Source: Mesorhizobium sp. LHD-90 (lineage in GTDB: Bacteria; Pseudomonadota; Alphaproteobacteria; Rhizobiales; Rhizobiaceae). From it: a stretch of 64,000 bases of DNA. Positions 55,091 to 61,889 of this stretch are shown here, piece by piece. A program made the position numbers and the translations under genes. The first letter of the stretch is position 1, and every line of letters begins with the position of its first letter. The stretch lies in contig NZ_JAVFVV010000004.1 of assembly GCF_030929505.1 (NCBI RefSeq), forward strand, positions 124,001 to 188,000, written 5' to 3'. A model generated the notes under the pieces. The model saw nothing but the letters and a program-made list of their open reading frames with translations, searched no databases and was not told the origin of the DNA.

Positions 55091-55783
55091 TCATGCAACG
55101 GAGTCGTATTGGCGCCAGAGTTCCAATGCCCCGCTGGCGAACGCTACGTTATTGGTGCCCATTATCAGACCGGCACTGATGCCCTCTTTGTTGCGGACAG
55201 AGATCAGTTCGTCACCTGGGTGGGTTACGCACCAAGCGATGAATTTAAGCATTCCGAGAATGATGCCTTTCGGGAGATCGTCCCACTTGGCGAAGCCAGT
55301 TCGGTAAAGGGCCATGAGGTCGAACTGAACGTGCCCGCCACGCTCGTTGAACTCGTCACAAGGACCGCGACAGCAAGCGCTGCTCACGTCCAACATTATG
55401 GCCATTGTGGGGATATGAATCTTTCGGCTCCGTGGCCGGATGCGAAGCGTCGTGGTCAGCGCCCCGTAGAGGTAGACGATGCCGTCGGTTGAAGGATGGT
55501 GGAGGTTGTAGACGACGTATCCGGACCGCATCGACTTGTGGCCGATCCGAAAATCGATCTGCTCGGTGATCGGTTTGTAACCGCGCAGCATTATGCCCGT
55601 ATATTGCTCGGCAGCTTCAACGGAAGCAGCGCGGTAGAGCTTCAACTGCTCGTCGCTCACGGACGGAACGTCGTCTGTTTTGGTGTGATCGCGGATCAGT
55701 TCGATGGTCAGGAGTTCATCGACAGGAAACTTACATTCCTGCGATAGCACAGGGTTGTCGGCGTAGAACTCCAGCGCAACCAT
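55091..55783 (-). CDS. Head-tail connector-like protein
   Basis: A 230-residue protein whose N-terminal 100 residues (DELLTIELIRDHTKTDDVPSVSDEQLKLYRAASVEAAEQYTGIML) resemble the gp6-like/phiE125 gp8 head-tail connectors. The C-terminal half is unassigned; it contains CCRGPC and a helical GIILGMLKFIAWCVTHP segment. ATG at 55783 is preceded by AAAGGAG six bases upstream, and 18 bases beyond that by the 19-bp repeat at 55801-55819. Confidence 0.6.
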   Translation of the reverse strand: MVALEFYADNPVLSQECKFPVDELLTIELIRDHTKTDDVPSVSDEQLKLYRAASVEAAEQYTGIMLRGYKPITEQIDFRIGHKSMRSGYVVYNLHHPSTDGIVYLYGALTTTLRIRPRSRKIHIPTMAIMLDVSSACCRGPCDEFNERGGHVQFDLMALYRTGFAKWDDLPKGIILGMLKFIAWCVTHPGDELISVRNKEGISAGLIMGTNNVAFASGALELWRQYDSVA

Positions 55784-55800
55784 GGTGTCTCCTTTAGATA

Positions 55801-55819
55801 CACCCCTCTGCGTACCTCG
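55801..55819 (-). repeat. 19-bp recurring sequence, site A
   Basis: On the minus strand CGAGGTACGCAGAGGGGTG, in the 37-base gap between two phage genes. Identical to site B (57005-57023, plus strand) and 17/19 identical to site C (59847-59865, plus strand). Sites A and B are inverted and flank 1.2 kb with the protease gene. Confidence 0.75.
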
Positions 55820-55820
55820 A

Positions 55821-56267
55821 CTAACCAATCCCCCGGATACCAAGTGCCTTTGCCCGCGCCCGTTCGTTGGTCACGTTCTGGAGCGTGATGACGTCTTGCG
55901 ATTCCTCGACTTCGAGAGGGAGCAACAACGGCGGCGAGACATTGGAGAGAGTTTGTTTTTCCATTGGAGGGTCGAAGAAGGTCACTGTGGTACCCCCCAT
56001 AGGTCTGGCGACATGGCCTTGGCCAGAGCGTCGCGCAATCCACCGATCAAGTAGATCATCTTCAGCCACGCCGCCGAACCTTGTCCCGTTGGCCAGGAAC
56101 CGCTCAGCCGTCGCGAGATCGACTTGAGGTATGGCACTCGCACGTTGTTTCGTTCGCAGATAGGCCGCATGGGCCTCCAAGCGGGCCATCGAATTAAAGG
56201 ATTCAGCGAATAGCTGCGGCGTCCAGCCGACGCTTTTCATCAACTGGATTGTGTCTTTGATGCTCAC
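55821..56267 (-). CDS. Phage protein, unknown
   Basis: A 148-residue protein without recognised domain; helical N-terminus (DTIQLMKSVGWTPQLFAESFNSMARLEAHAAYLRTKQ) and a Pro/Val-rich C-terminal half. It overlaps the protease gene by four bases (GTG start), so it is co-translated with it. A scaffold or capsid-decoration role would fit the position but is not supported by motifs. Confidence 0.65.
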   Translation of the reverse strand: MSIKDTIQLMKSVGWTPQLFAESFNSMARLEAHAAYLRTKQRASAIPQVDLATAERFLANGTRFGGVAEDDLLDRWIARRSGQGHVARPMGGTTVTFFDPPMEKQTLSNVSPPLLLPLEVEESQDVITLQNVTNERARAKALGIRGIG

Positions 56268-56992
56268 TTTCCTAGCTCCCTTTTGAGTCCGCGAATTTGG
56301 TCGATCATCCGCTCTAGTTTTTCGTTGTCGCTCAGAGATCGGACCTCGACCGTGGTAGCAGCCTCATTCCCCGGAAAGGCCACGACCGACACCTCGAACA
56401 GATCGCCGCGATTTACCTGGAGGTACTCGTTTTTCGTCACCGGATCAGTCTTGATCTCGTAGTCTTCAAGGATGAAGCCAACCGAGAAATTGAACCCGTT
56501 CAGCATCTTGATGACGGTGTAGCGGTCGCGAACGTATTCCACGTCCAAAGCAAGCTGAGCGTCGATCCAGAGGTTGTCGGCACGGTATTCGAGTTGACGG
56601 ATTAGACCCGCTGGTTTGTGCCAGTCATGATCGAGCAACAACTTGATAGCTCTCGGACCTGTCAGGCCGCGCGAGCTTATCGACTGCGAGAACGCGCCGC
56701 GCATGATCTTATGGCCGTACAGATCGAGGTCAGACGTGCTGGCCCATCCAGTGACGATGCCATCCGATCCCTGTGGCGCTTTGAGTGTGACGACCTGACC
56801 TGCAGAGAACTTGCGCCGCGCGCCAATGGCATCGAGTTCGGCCATCATGTTCTTACAAGCGGCCATGTCGTGCTCAGCCTGCGCAGCGAGCGCGGTATCA
56901 TTGTTGTAGTGAGCAATGAGTCTGGCGGTAATCGACCGAACGTACTGACTCTGAATTATTGTCTTGGTGATGGGGAGGACGTAGGGATTCAT
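56264..56992 (-). CDS. HK97-type prohead protease
   Basis: A 242-residue protein matching the U35 prohead proteases: GIVTGWASTSDLDLYGHKIMRGAFSQSI, catalytic His in IKLLLDHDWHKPAGLI, GFNFSVGFILEDYEI with the nucleophile Ser, and DLFEVSVVAFPGNEAATTV. It would cleave the scaffold part of the capsid protein. No capsid gene is adjacent, which is unusual. Confidence 0.88.
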   Translation of the reverse strand: MNPYVLPITKTIIQSQYVRSITARLIAHYNNDTALAAQAEHDMAACKNMMAELDAIGARRKFSAGQVVTLKAPQGSDGIVTGWASTSDLDLYGHKIMRGAFSQSISSRGLTGPRAIKLLLDHDWHKPAGLIRQLEYRADNLWIDAQLALDVEYVRDRYTVIKMLNGFNFSVGFILEDYEIKTDPVTKNEYLQVNRGDLFEVSVVAFPGNEAATTVEVRSLSDNEKLERMIDQIRGLKRELGK

Positions 56993-56998
56993 GGCATG

Positions 56999-57217
56999 TC
57001 ACTTCGAGGTACGCAGAGGGGTGACCTCATCCGCCTTGGCGTCGTAACCGCCGAAGCCGAAGAACTTGGCCATCTCGTTCAATTGCTCGTCCGTGAACTT
57101 GTCATGGCCGATGGCGAATTGCTGAATGCGGTCGGCAGTGACTCCCATGCGTCGCGCCAGGTCTGGACTGCCATTGTGATGCCAAGCGCGTTTCCGCAGC
57201 TTCTTAAGGCCGCTCAT
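56999..57217 (-). CDS. Small helix-turn-helix-like protein
   Basis: A 72-residue protein with a probable HTH (SPDLARRMGVTADRIQQFAIGHDKFTDEQLNEMAKFFGF). ATG at 57217 overlaps the upstream stop (TAATG) and has GGAGG upstream. The last seven codons (TPLRTSK and stop) are made by the inverted site B repeat. Could be a phage regulator. Confidence 0.6.
   Translation of the reverse strand: MSGLKKLRKRAWHHNGSPDLARRMGVTADRIQQFAIGHDKFTDEQLNEMAKFFGFGGYDAKADEVTPLRTSK
57005..57023 (+). repeat. 19-bp recurring sequence, site B
   Basis: CGAGGTACGCAGAGGGGTG on the plus strand, exact inverted partner of site A. It lies inside the 3' end of the small HTH gene and 13 bases upstream of the protease start. Confidence 0.75.
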
Positions 57218-57438
57218 TAGTCCGCCTCCGAGTTAGATGGTTGTTTGTTCTGTTGGACGCGGAATGGCACCGGGACGCCGTAGAAGATGTCCTTGCCGGT
57301 TACGAACTTCGGCAATGCAAGGAGCATTTCAGCAGTCGGCCGCCCTACATCGGCGCGAGGATTCAGGCGGCCGACCGGATCATCAGAACCGCCGAAAGGA
57401 CGTTCACGGTCCTGAGATTCTTGTGGAATGGAGTTCAT
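57217..57438 (-). CDS. Small phage protein, unknown
   Basis: A 73-residue hydrophilic protein (NSIPQESQDRERPFGG...PTAEMLLALPKFVTGKDIFYGVPVPF). No domain recognised. ATG at 57438 follows GAGG by nine bases; an earlier in-frame start at 57474 has no binding site. First gene of the minus-strand structural unit. Confidence 0.55.
   Translation of the reverse strand: MNSIPQESQDRERPFGGSDDPVGRLNPRADVGRPTAEMLLALPKFVTGKDIFYGVPVPFRVQQNKQPSNSEAD
57242..57257 (-). repeat. 16-base recurring motif TCCAACAGAACAAACA (copy 2)
   Basis: Exact match to copy 1, located inside the end of the preceding gene and 25 bases upstream of the HTH-like gene start at 57217. Confidence 0.5.
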
Positions 57439-57552
57439 GTGTCTTGTCCTCAACCTGTCCTGACTGGATGCCACTATAACTAAGAGGATCAGACTCAGTT
57501 TGCTACAGGAGCTAGCGACATCCAGTTAATGAGGACAGTTATAAACACCTGA

Positions 57553-57581
57553 TATAATAGAGTACTTTAGCGCTAATGTAC
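57553..57581. promoter_or_regulatory. Divergent promoter and palindromic operator
   Basis: TATAAT at 57553-57558 on the plus strand lies next to the near-perfect 20-bp palindrome GTACTTTAGCGCTAATGTAC (57562-57581; perfect core TTAGCGCTAA). On the minus strand TTGTAC and TATTAT spaced 18 bases overlap the same site. The gap 57439-57700 separates the minus structural unit from the plus packaging unit, so one regulator could control both. Confidence 0.5.
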
Positions 57582-57700
57582 AATCACAATGGTATCAGCA
57601 CCGCATTTTGTACTGGTATTGCTGAAGGCAATTATTTGACGTGCTATGCGCAGTACTATATTGTATCACGCGACGTTTCAAGTCATGTGAGTGTTCCGCC

Positions 57701-58333
57701 ATGCCTTTCTATTTTTGGTACGATGCCCGTCAGCATGAACCCATTGGGACATTCTCTGCTGAGTTGCGTGAGCAGCACTTTATTACCTGCTGCGAGAACA
57801 TGTCTCATGACGAAGCAGTCGGCGCTTACGAGGCGCAGAAAAAGGCTTATGAAGCGCAGCAAGAGCAGAAGCGCATCCAGTTGCACGAGCATTACGTCGC
57901 GCGTGCTGGCGGCAAACCAAACTTTGTCATGTCCGTCGCTCAGGCCAAGGCGTATGTCCGTCTTCGTGCCGCCGACAGTTTGCAGGCCGCGTTTGAGACT
58001 TACGAGAACGTCCTGCGCAAAGGCAGCAATGCCCCGCTCAAAGATCAGCTTTCGGTCGCGGAAGAGATTCTAAAGCGCGCAGTCGGTCCCGCTCAGGTCG
58101 TCAATGCCGTGCCGAATGTGCAGGCCCTCACCGAGCTGGCTCCTGTTGACGCGGTTGACTCCGTCTTGAGGTCGTTTGCCGCAGGGGCCGTCGATGAAAA
58201 GTTCGTGGCAACGCTCCTTGGCATTCTGGGCGCGAAGGTTAATGCGCTTGCCGCAGAACAAGCCCTAGACAAGAAGTCAGCGCAGAAAGTGTCTGACAGG
58301 ATTCAGAAGCCGCCGCCCGGCAAGGTGGTCTGA
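57701..58333 (+). CDS. Possible terminase small subunit
   Basis: A 210-residue helical protein (HDEAVGAYEAQKKAYEAQQEQKRIQLHEHYVARAGGKPNF) placed six bases before the terminase large subunit. The name rests on position, size and helical content; no HTH is clear. ATG at 57701 is used; ribosome binding site is weak and an upstream frame is open to 57641. Confidence 0.5.
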   Translation: MPFYFWYDARQHEPIGTFSAELREQHFITCCENMSHDEAVGAYEAQKKAYEAQQEQKRIQLHEHYVARAGGKPNFVMSVAQAKAYVRLRAADSLQAAFETYENVLRKGSNAPLKDQLSVAEEILKRAVGPAQVVNAVPNVQALTELAPVDAVDSVLRSFAAGAVDEKFVATLLGILGAKVNALAAEQALDKKSAQKVSDRIQKPPPGKVV

Positions 58334-58339
58334 CGCTCC

Positions 58340-59659
58340 ATGCGCATAGCCGGATGGAATCTCCTAACCAACTCGACCGCGACTGATCGAGCGCTACGGA
58401 CGCTGCGGGAATCGGTTGCCGGACCCATTGGGGGTTGGAATGGCCAGCTAGTTCTGTGCGAAAAGTACCTCCAGCTATTCAGCCCCGGCTACACCCACAA
58501 AGCGCTTTACGGCGGTCGTGGAACGGCGAAGACCACTACGATTGCCCTCTACATCATTCTGCGTATGGACGCCGCGTACACGGTCGTTGCCGGTTTGCGT
58601 AAGCGCCAGGTCTCAATCCGTCACAGCAGCAAGAGAGTGTTGGAACGGGCCATCCGTTGGTTGGGTCTGACTCACCGTTTTGAAGTGCTTCATACTGAGA
58701 TCCGAAATCGCGTCACGGGGTCGATTGCCTTCTTTCGTGGCCTTGAGCATGACAGCGACGAGACGACCCGCGGGTTAGATGGCGTCGATATCTTCTGGCT
58801 GGACGAAGCTCGCAACGTCTCGATGCAGGCGCTGATGAATCTGGTCAGGGTTCTTCGTGAACGTGGCGCGGAACTGATCTCAAGCTGGAACCCATTAGAC
58901 CCGCAAGATGCGATCGAGCAGTTATATCGCGGAGACGTGCCGCCTCAGCATTTGCTGCTGCTTGAAACCACCCAAGACGACAACCCCGCCTTCTTCACAT
59001 CGCCTATGGCCGACGAGTACTGGCGTCTCAAGGCCGCCGACGAGCAGATGTGGCAACACGTCTACGGGGGCAAGCATGACTCCGCCGGCGGGGAACGAGT
59101 TTACGACAAGATCGAGATCGGCGAAGTGCCTTGGCAATATCTGGCCGGCGGCGAACCCTGTTACGGTCTCGACCTCGGTTACGTTGACGATCCGACCGCA
59201 GCGGTCCGCGTCTGGGTGCTCCAACAGCACAAGCTCATTTACTTCGAAAAGGAAGCAGTGGGATATGGGGAGGATGCCAACGGCATTGCCGACTTGCTCG
59301 ATCACGTGCTGCACGAAAAAGATGCAGTCGTTACATCTGACAACTCGGAGCAGCGCACGACCGACGCGCTCAACGCCAAAGGGTATAATCTCGTCACGGC
59401 CAAAAAGGGCGCCGGATCGGTCATTGAGGGGATCAGGTTCATTCGCGGATACCGGATTGTCGTGAACCCTGACTGCGAGACGGTCATAGAGGAGACTAAG
59501 CATTACAAATGGAAGCTGGACCGTCAGTCTGGCAAGCGCACTCAGGTTCCGCGCAAGGGACACGATCACTGCCTTGATGCCGGCCGGTACGCAATCATGG
59601 GCCGGGAGGCGTCCATTGAAGCAGGCAAGGTCGAGATGATGCAACTTAGCGGGTTCTAA
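58340..59659 (+). CDS. Phage terminase large subunit
   Basis: A 439-residue packaging motor. ATPase: Walker A GGRGTAKT (residues 58-65), Walker B IFWLDEAR (Asp155, Glu156), coupling motif ISSWNP. Nuclease: Asp278 in GLDLGYVDDPTA, Asp334 in VTSDNSE, Asp409/Asp413 in HDHCLDAGRY. The layout fits the PBSX-type terminases. Normally portal follows; here two short unknown genes follow instead. Confidence 0.93.
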   Translation: MRIAGWNLLTNSTATDRALRTLRESVAGPIGGWNGQLVLCEKYLQLFSPGYTHKALYGGRGTAKTTTIALYIILRMDAAYTVVAGLRKRQVSIRHSSKRVLERAIRWLGLTHRFEVLHTEIRNRVTGSIAFFRGLEHDSDETTRGLDGVDIFWLDEARNVSMQALMNLVRVLRERGAELISSWNPLDPQDAIEQLYRGDVPPQHLLLLETTQDDNPAFFTSPMADEYWRLKAADEQMWQHVYGGKHDSAGGERVYDKIEIGEVPWQYLAGGEPCYGLDLGYVDDPTAAVRVWVLQQHKLIYFEKEAVGYGEDANGIADLLDHVLHEKDAVVTSDNSEQRTTDALNAKGYNLVTAKKGAGSVIEGIRFIRGYRIVVNPDCETVIEETKHYKWKLDRQSGKRTQVPRKGHDHCLDAGRYAIMGREASIEAGKVEMMQLSGF

Positions 59660-59660
59660 T

Positions 59661-59981
59661 ATGGCCCAGATACGTCTGGCCGACATTCGTGGCAACGAGT
59701 TCGTGGTCCCTGAGCGGCTGTCCGGTGATGGCCCCGAAATCGAGATCATCGTCTGCTCGACAGGTGAGTTCATCGATCCCGCGCGGAACGAGCTATCGTT
59801 TATGGCGAGACCTGATCCTCCAGAGATCGTGCGACTTGAGGTGGTTCAAGGTACGCAGAGGGGGGCATCAATCGACATGCCCGAAGTCTGGCAAGCGACT
59901 GACGAGGAACTGGAACTAGCTCGCAAGGAAGCTGCTGAAATCCGGTCGGTTGAGAATGCTGTAAGAAAGGTTTGGGGATGA
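59661..59981 (+). CDS. Small phage protein, unknown
   Basis: A 106-residue acidic protein, one base after the terminase. N-terminal half is beta-rich (IRLADIRGNEFVVPERL...EIIVCSTGEFIDPARNEL), C-terminal end helical. Site C of the 19-bp repeat lies inside, encoding QGTQRGAS between the two parts. No function assigned. Confidence 0.6.
   Translation: MAQIRLADIRGNEFVVPERLSGDGPEIEIIVCSTGEFIDPARNELSFMARPDPPEIVRLEVVQGTQRGASIDMPEVWQATDEELELARKEAAEIRSVENAVRKVWG
59847..59865 (+). repeat. 19-bp recurring sequence, site C
   Basis: CAAGGTACGCAGAGGGGGG, 17 of 19 identical to sites A and B, plus orientation, within a coding region. The invariant core GGTACGCAGAGGGG is 14 bases. Confidence 0.65.
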
Positions 59982-60190
59982 AATCCGCCCTCCAGAAGCA
60001 TCGGGAAGCGTTGGTCGAACGGGCATTGCGACTCCAACGGGAACAGACAGAGAGGCGTGCTGCGCGCCGTGAAAGGGAGCGTGCTGAATTGCGGTCATCG
60101 GGGAGCATCGTTAGCGACTACAACCCAGTTGCCGAAGCGCTAAAGGCCCTAGGTACCGCGCCCTCCAAGAAACGCTTTACGTGGTGGTAG
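59978..60190 (+). CDS. Small basic coiled-coil phage protein
   Basis: A 70-residue, highly basic helical protein (RALRLQREQTERRAARRERERAEL) ending SKKRFTWW. ATG overlaps the preceding stop (ATGA). Last gene of the plus packaging unit. Unknown function; nucleic-acid binding is plausible from charge. Confidence 0.55.
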   Translation: MKSALQKHREALVERALRLQREQTERRAARRERERAELRSSGSIVSDYNPVAEALKALGTAPSKKRFTWW

Positions 60191-60216
60191 TCATCGATCT
60201 GAAAACGCGTTTGCGA

Positions 60217-60233
60217 CATGCACGATGCGCGTT
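60217..60233 (+). repeat. 17-base repeat CATGCACGATGCGCGTT (copy 1)
   Basis: Exact copy at 61558-61574. Both sit next to ACGCG on their left, giving inverted ACGCG/CGCGT arms. Here it lies in the short gap between convergent genes and might also serve as a bidirectional terminator-like hairpin. Confidence 0.5.
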
Positions 60234-60247
60234 AAGATCGAAACTGA

Positions 60248-61759
60248 TTAATCCAATTCCTCTTCATCCTTGGGCTTCTCAGCAAGTTTCTGGCGAAGCT
60301 GTTCCTCAGTCAGAACCTCATCGGTCTCCTCGTGACGGTAGGAGCCGGATTCTGTGGGATTAGGCTTCCACTCGTATGGCGGGAAGATTTCAGGCACTTC
60401 AACCGTGATCTGTTCCAAGAATGGTAGCATCCATTGTTGCGCCTCATCCTCCTTTTCCTTACGTTCTTCGAAATCTTTCGGCGTAAGGAATTTGTCAAGC
60501 TCACTGGTAAGTATTTCTTGTAGAATCTTCGACGGAATAGCATCAAGCTCAACACTGCCTTTGCCATCCCAGCTAGCATCGTAATGTGGATTATTCCCAA
60601 CCTTAGTTGGTCGTGTCGGCAGTTTTAACGTTTCGATCTGTTCATCCGTCACAGCTATCTGCTTAAAGTCGACTAGGATATCCGGATTTAATTCTTTAAC
60701 CATCGCTGTTATTTTGTTCCCAATATCCTTTGCTGCTTTATCGCCGCTCGGATCGCGATCCCCGAGATGCAGCACATGCACCCATTTCATCTCGCCGGGA
60801 TTAAGCGCGATTTCTTCCGCGCCTTCATTCACAAATGTCTCGCTTGAAAAGCCGCGTGCCACATATAGCGGCACACGATACTCGCTGCAGATGGGTCGGA
60901 TAATCTCCTGTAGTGCTGCCTTCTCGAGCCATACCTGTACTCGCTCATCCTTTTTGTGCCAGTATGGTATTTCGTATCCAATCGCTATGTGACTAAAATC
61001 ACCAATACCTTTTAACTGATCTTTGAGATATTTATCTGGAGACCGCGTTGTGCCACTGTCGTACGCACTAAACATGGTCCGACTGCTATCAACTATTCGA
61101 CTGTACGGGATTATCTTTGATCGACGTAGACTGAGCAATTCTCTCTGTGTGTAACCGTAACCATTACCTGCTCCCTTATCTATCTTGGGAACCAGGCCTT
61201 TGACCACCATTTGATAGAATACCTGTCTAACCGTCACAGGAAGACTGTCGTCACGCAGCAATTTTATGATCGCTTGTCTTAGCTTTTCAATCTCGGCATC
61301 GGTTCGGACATAGATCCCATTTGATCGTATCCGGCCATATAGCGCATCTTCCGTGAAAACTTCGCGACTTACCGTGCTCCAATAGTGACCCGGCGCAGTT
61401 GGATGTGGTTGCCAGCCGAATGGCGGAAAGATTATATCAACCTTTTCTTTCTTATTAGCAGCTTTCTTGTCAGCTTTGGCTTGTTTCGCCTCAGCCTTTT
61501 CCTTTTGATCGGCGACAAGATTTTCCCTAAGGGATTGCGCCGCGTTCATACGCGCGTCATGCACGATGCGCGTTTTCAGCAATTCTTCCTTCAGAATTAC
61601 ATCTTTCCCTCTATAGTAGAATGCCGGGTTGGTCGGATGTATCTTCCATCCGAAACGCTCAACCAGCCCTGTCGCCAAGATGACTTCTTTGGTCGCGCTG
61701 TTCCACCAGTAGTCCGGGGACGTCGGATGTTGCGCCCAATTATCAGGCGGGTTAGGCAT
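60248..61759 (-). CDS. Mini-A-type Spo11/TopoVI-A-like protein with WW-like modules
   Basis: A 503-residue protein. Residues 150-230 form a winged-helix part with the candidate DNA-cleaving tyrosine in VTVRQVFYQM (Tyr182). Residues 270-350 are a Toprim fold: Glu279 in VWLEKAAL and Asp334/Asp336 in HLGDRDPSGDKA. This is the TopoVI-A/Spo11 core without a B subunit gene, as described for Mini-A proteins of phages and plasmids. Four WW-like modules surround it (residues about 4-31, 36-62, 111-142, 458-491), with a Lys/Ala-rich linker between the second and third. No ribosome binding site precedes the ATG, which lies next to the repeat cluster at 61767-61841. Confidence 0.82.
   Translation of the reverse strand: MPNPPDNWAQHPTSPDYWWNSATKEVILATGLVERFGWKIHPTNPAFYYRGKDVILKEELLKTRIVHDARMNAAQSLRENLVADQKEKAEAKQAKADKKAANKKEKVDIIFPPFGWQPHPTAPGHYWSTVSREVFTEDALYGRIRSNGIYVRTDAEIEKLRQAIIKLLRDDSLPVTVRQVFYQMVVKGLVPKIDKGAGNGYGYTQRELLSLRRSKIIPYSRIVDSSRTMFSAYDSGTTRSPDKYLKDQLKGIGDFSHIAIGYEIPYWHKKDERVQVWLEKAALQEIIRPICSEYRVPLYVARGFSSETFVNEGAEEIALNPGEMKWVHVLHLGDRDPSGDKAAKDIGNKITAMVKELNPDILVDFKQIAVTDEQIETLKLPTRPTKVGNNPHYDASWDGKGSVELDAIPSKILQEILTSELDKFLTPKDFEERKEKEDEAQQWMLPFLEQITVEVPEIFPPYEWKPNPTESGSYRHEETDEVLTEEQLRQKLAEKPKDEEELD
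61558..61574 (+). repeat. 17-base repeat CATGCACGATGCGCGTT (copy 2)
   Basis: Exact match to 60217-60233, here inside the Mini-A coding region. It forms ACGCGC...GCGCGT arms with its left flank. Related cores (CATGCACGATGAAC, CATGTACGATGAAC) occur in reverse at 61779-61794 and 61806-61821. Confidence 0.5.
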
Positions 61760-61766
61760 AGGATAT

Positions 61767-61841
61767 ATCGCTACATTCGTTCATCGTGCATGTATCATAA
61801 CACGTGTTCATCGTACATGCAACATCGATATTTGTAGCGAT
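61767..61841. promoter_or_regulatory. Repeat cluster between Mini-A and prim-pol: origin or operator candidate
   Basis: Two direct repeats, GTTCATCGTGCATGTA (61779-61794) and GTTCATCGTACATGCA (61806-61821), 27 bases apart, lie between exact inverted arms ATCGCTACA (61767-61775) and TGTAGCGAT (61833-61841). The surrounding 130 bases are A/T-rich and non-coding, flanked by replication-type genes. This could be an origin with iterons or an operator of the Mini-A gene. Confidence 0.55.
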
Positions 61842-61889
61842 GAAATCTATACTTAATCGTTATTATCGATCCTGAATATTAAATGTGAC

